Assembly: GCF_003316875.1 (NCBI RefSeq)
Contig: NZ_QMIL01000006.1
Coordinates: 62,001-126,000, forward strand
Direction: 5' to 3'
DNA: 64,000 bases
Origin: Aliidiomarina celeris
GTDB lineage: Bacteria > Pseudomonadota > Gammaproteobacteria > Enterobacterales > Alteromonadaceae
A program made the translations under genes and the position numbers. The notes under the pieces were generated by a model. The model did no database searches. It was not told the origin of the DNA and saw nothing but the letters and a program-made list of their open reading frames with translations. Of the stretch, positions 63,524-64,000 are shown piece by piece; the first letter of the stretch is position 1; the number at the start of each line of letters is the position of its first letter.

Positions 63524-64000
63524 ATGAAGCTAAAATTAAAAGTTATGCACGGGTTGGCACGTTTGCGCCACGCCAGTAAGTTTATTCGCGTGCCTCGCTT
63601 ACCCTTTTTACGCGCTCAAAAATCGCTTCGTACCGACTTGCCGGCCGTTTTTGTGATGGGCTGTGGCAACAGTGGAACCACCTTAACTGCGGCACGCATT
63701 GGCCGCGCTAAAGGTGTATACCTGCTTGGCGAAGAAACCAGTTTATTTCAGCCGCGTACGCCCTTTTCGCAAGCCTATGCGGTGTTCGACCAACTACTGA
63801 TTGCCTTGAAGTTTTACAACGCTAGCATGTTGTTAGAAAAAACACCGAAACATATTCATGCGGTTGATCGTATTTTAGCGTTGTTTCCGCATGCGAAATT
63901 CGTGGTCACGGTGCGCAACCCACTCGACAACTGTGCGTCGCTGTACAAACGGTTTCAACACAAGAAAAGTAAGGGGTTGGGCTACGCCATTACACGTTGG
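63524..64000 (+). CDS. Sulfotransferase-family protein, 5' part
   Basis: The first 159 codons of a gene that runs off the window. After a basic start it shows the PAPS 5'-phosphosulfate loop VFVMGCGNSGTT (about residues 47-58) and the 3'-phosphate-binding segment KFVVTVRNPLDNCASLYKRF (Arg/Ser). Sulfotransferases move sulfate from PAPS to hydroxyls or amines of glycans, lipids or peptides. In marine gammaproteobacteria such genes often lie in capsule or cell-surface glycan loci, which may begin here, to the right of the Pho island. The start ATG is 20 bp after the phoU terminator T run, so its promoter position is unclear. Acceptor unknown. Confidence 0.82.
   Translation, partial: MKLKLKVMHGLARLRHASKFIRVPRLPFLRAQKSLRTDLPAVFVMGCGNSGTTLTAARIGRAKGVYLLGEETSLFQPRTPFSQAYAVFDQLLIALKFYNASMLLEKTPKHIHAVDRILALFPHAKFVVTVRNPLDNCASLYKRFQHKKSKGLGYAITRW

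Overview
The window is an ordinary chromosomal stretch of a Gram-negative, motile, probably marine gammaproteobacterium of the Alteromonadales. Gene content and protein style (PomAB sodium-type flagellar motor, BCCT osmolyte transporter, TIGR03546/TIGR03545 pair, very long PstC and PstA, lipoproteins and a TonB receptor) suggest Idiomarinaceae or a close relative. That placement is from recognition of the families, not from alignment. Coding density is high, base composition looks even, and I see no insertion sequence, prophage, integron or CRISPR array.

Layout. 1-5085: 3' end of a class II fructose-bisphosphate aldolase gene, a DUF481 outer-membrane protein, a small cNMP-binding protein, queA-tgt (queuosine) and a PilZ protein. 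5227-9287: the macromolecular-synthesis operon rpsU-dnaG-rpoD with an internal terminator. 9388-9752: a CAU-anticodon tRNA with an Ile2-type acceptor stem, followed by three exactly 96-bp tandem units that each repeat the last 30 nt of the tRNA gene. 9753-26947: PAS-GGDEF protein, M49-like lipoprotein, DUF2884 protein, BCCT transporter, S9 peptidase, cold-shock protein, cysteine synthase, YqhD-type alcohol dehydrogenase, a translationally coupled RimK-like ligase/GNAT pair, hemH with TIGR03546/TIGR03545, and a TRIC-type membrane protein. 27198-35862: yajC-secD-secF, yaaA, a DUF3014/acyltransferase/unknown trio, and ribH-nusB-thiL-pgpA. 35945-38965 (minus): xseB-ispA-dxs. 39125-47605: pomAB behind a sigma-28-like promoter, thiI, a VanZ protein, srmB, an HDOD protein, rdgC and an orphan histidine kinase.

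47769-63435 reads as one phosphate-starvation island: porin, phoB, phoR, a large internally duplicated lipoprotein, a TonB-dependent receptor, pstS, pstC, pstA, pstB, phoU. Five upstream regions carry PhoB-box-like direct repeats with 11-bp periodicity, several placed about 10 bp upstream of a plausible -10 hexamer. PhoR/PhoB would sense low phosphate and switch on the porin, the lipoprotein/receptor pair and the Pst transporter; PhoU and PstB would feed back on PhoR. The lipoprotein/receptor pair between phoR and pstS is the best candidate for an undescribed system: a surface module for capturing and importing a phosphorus-containing compound, substrate unknown.

The window ends inside a sulfotransferase-like gene. 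No gene-free stretch exceeds about 300 bases except the tRNA-repeat region, which is described.
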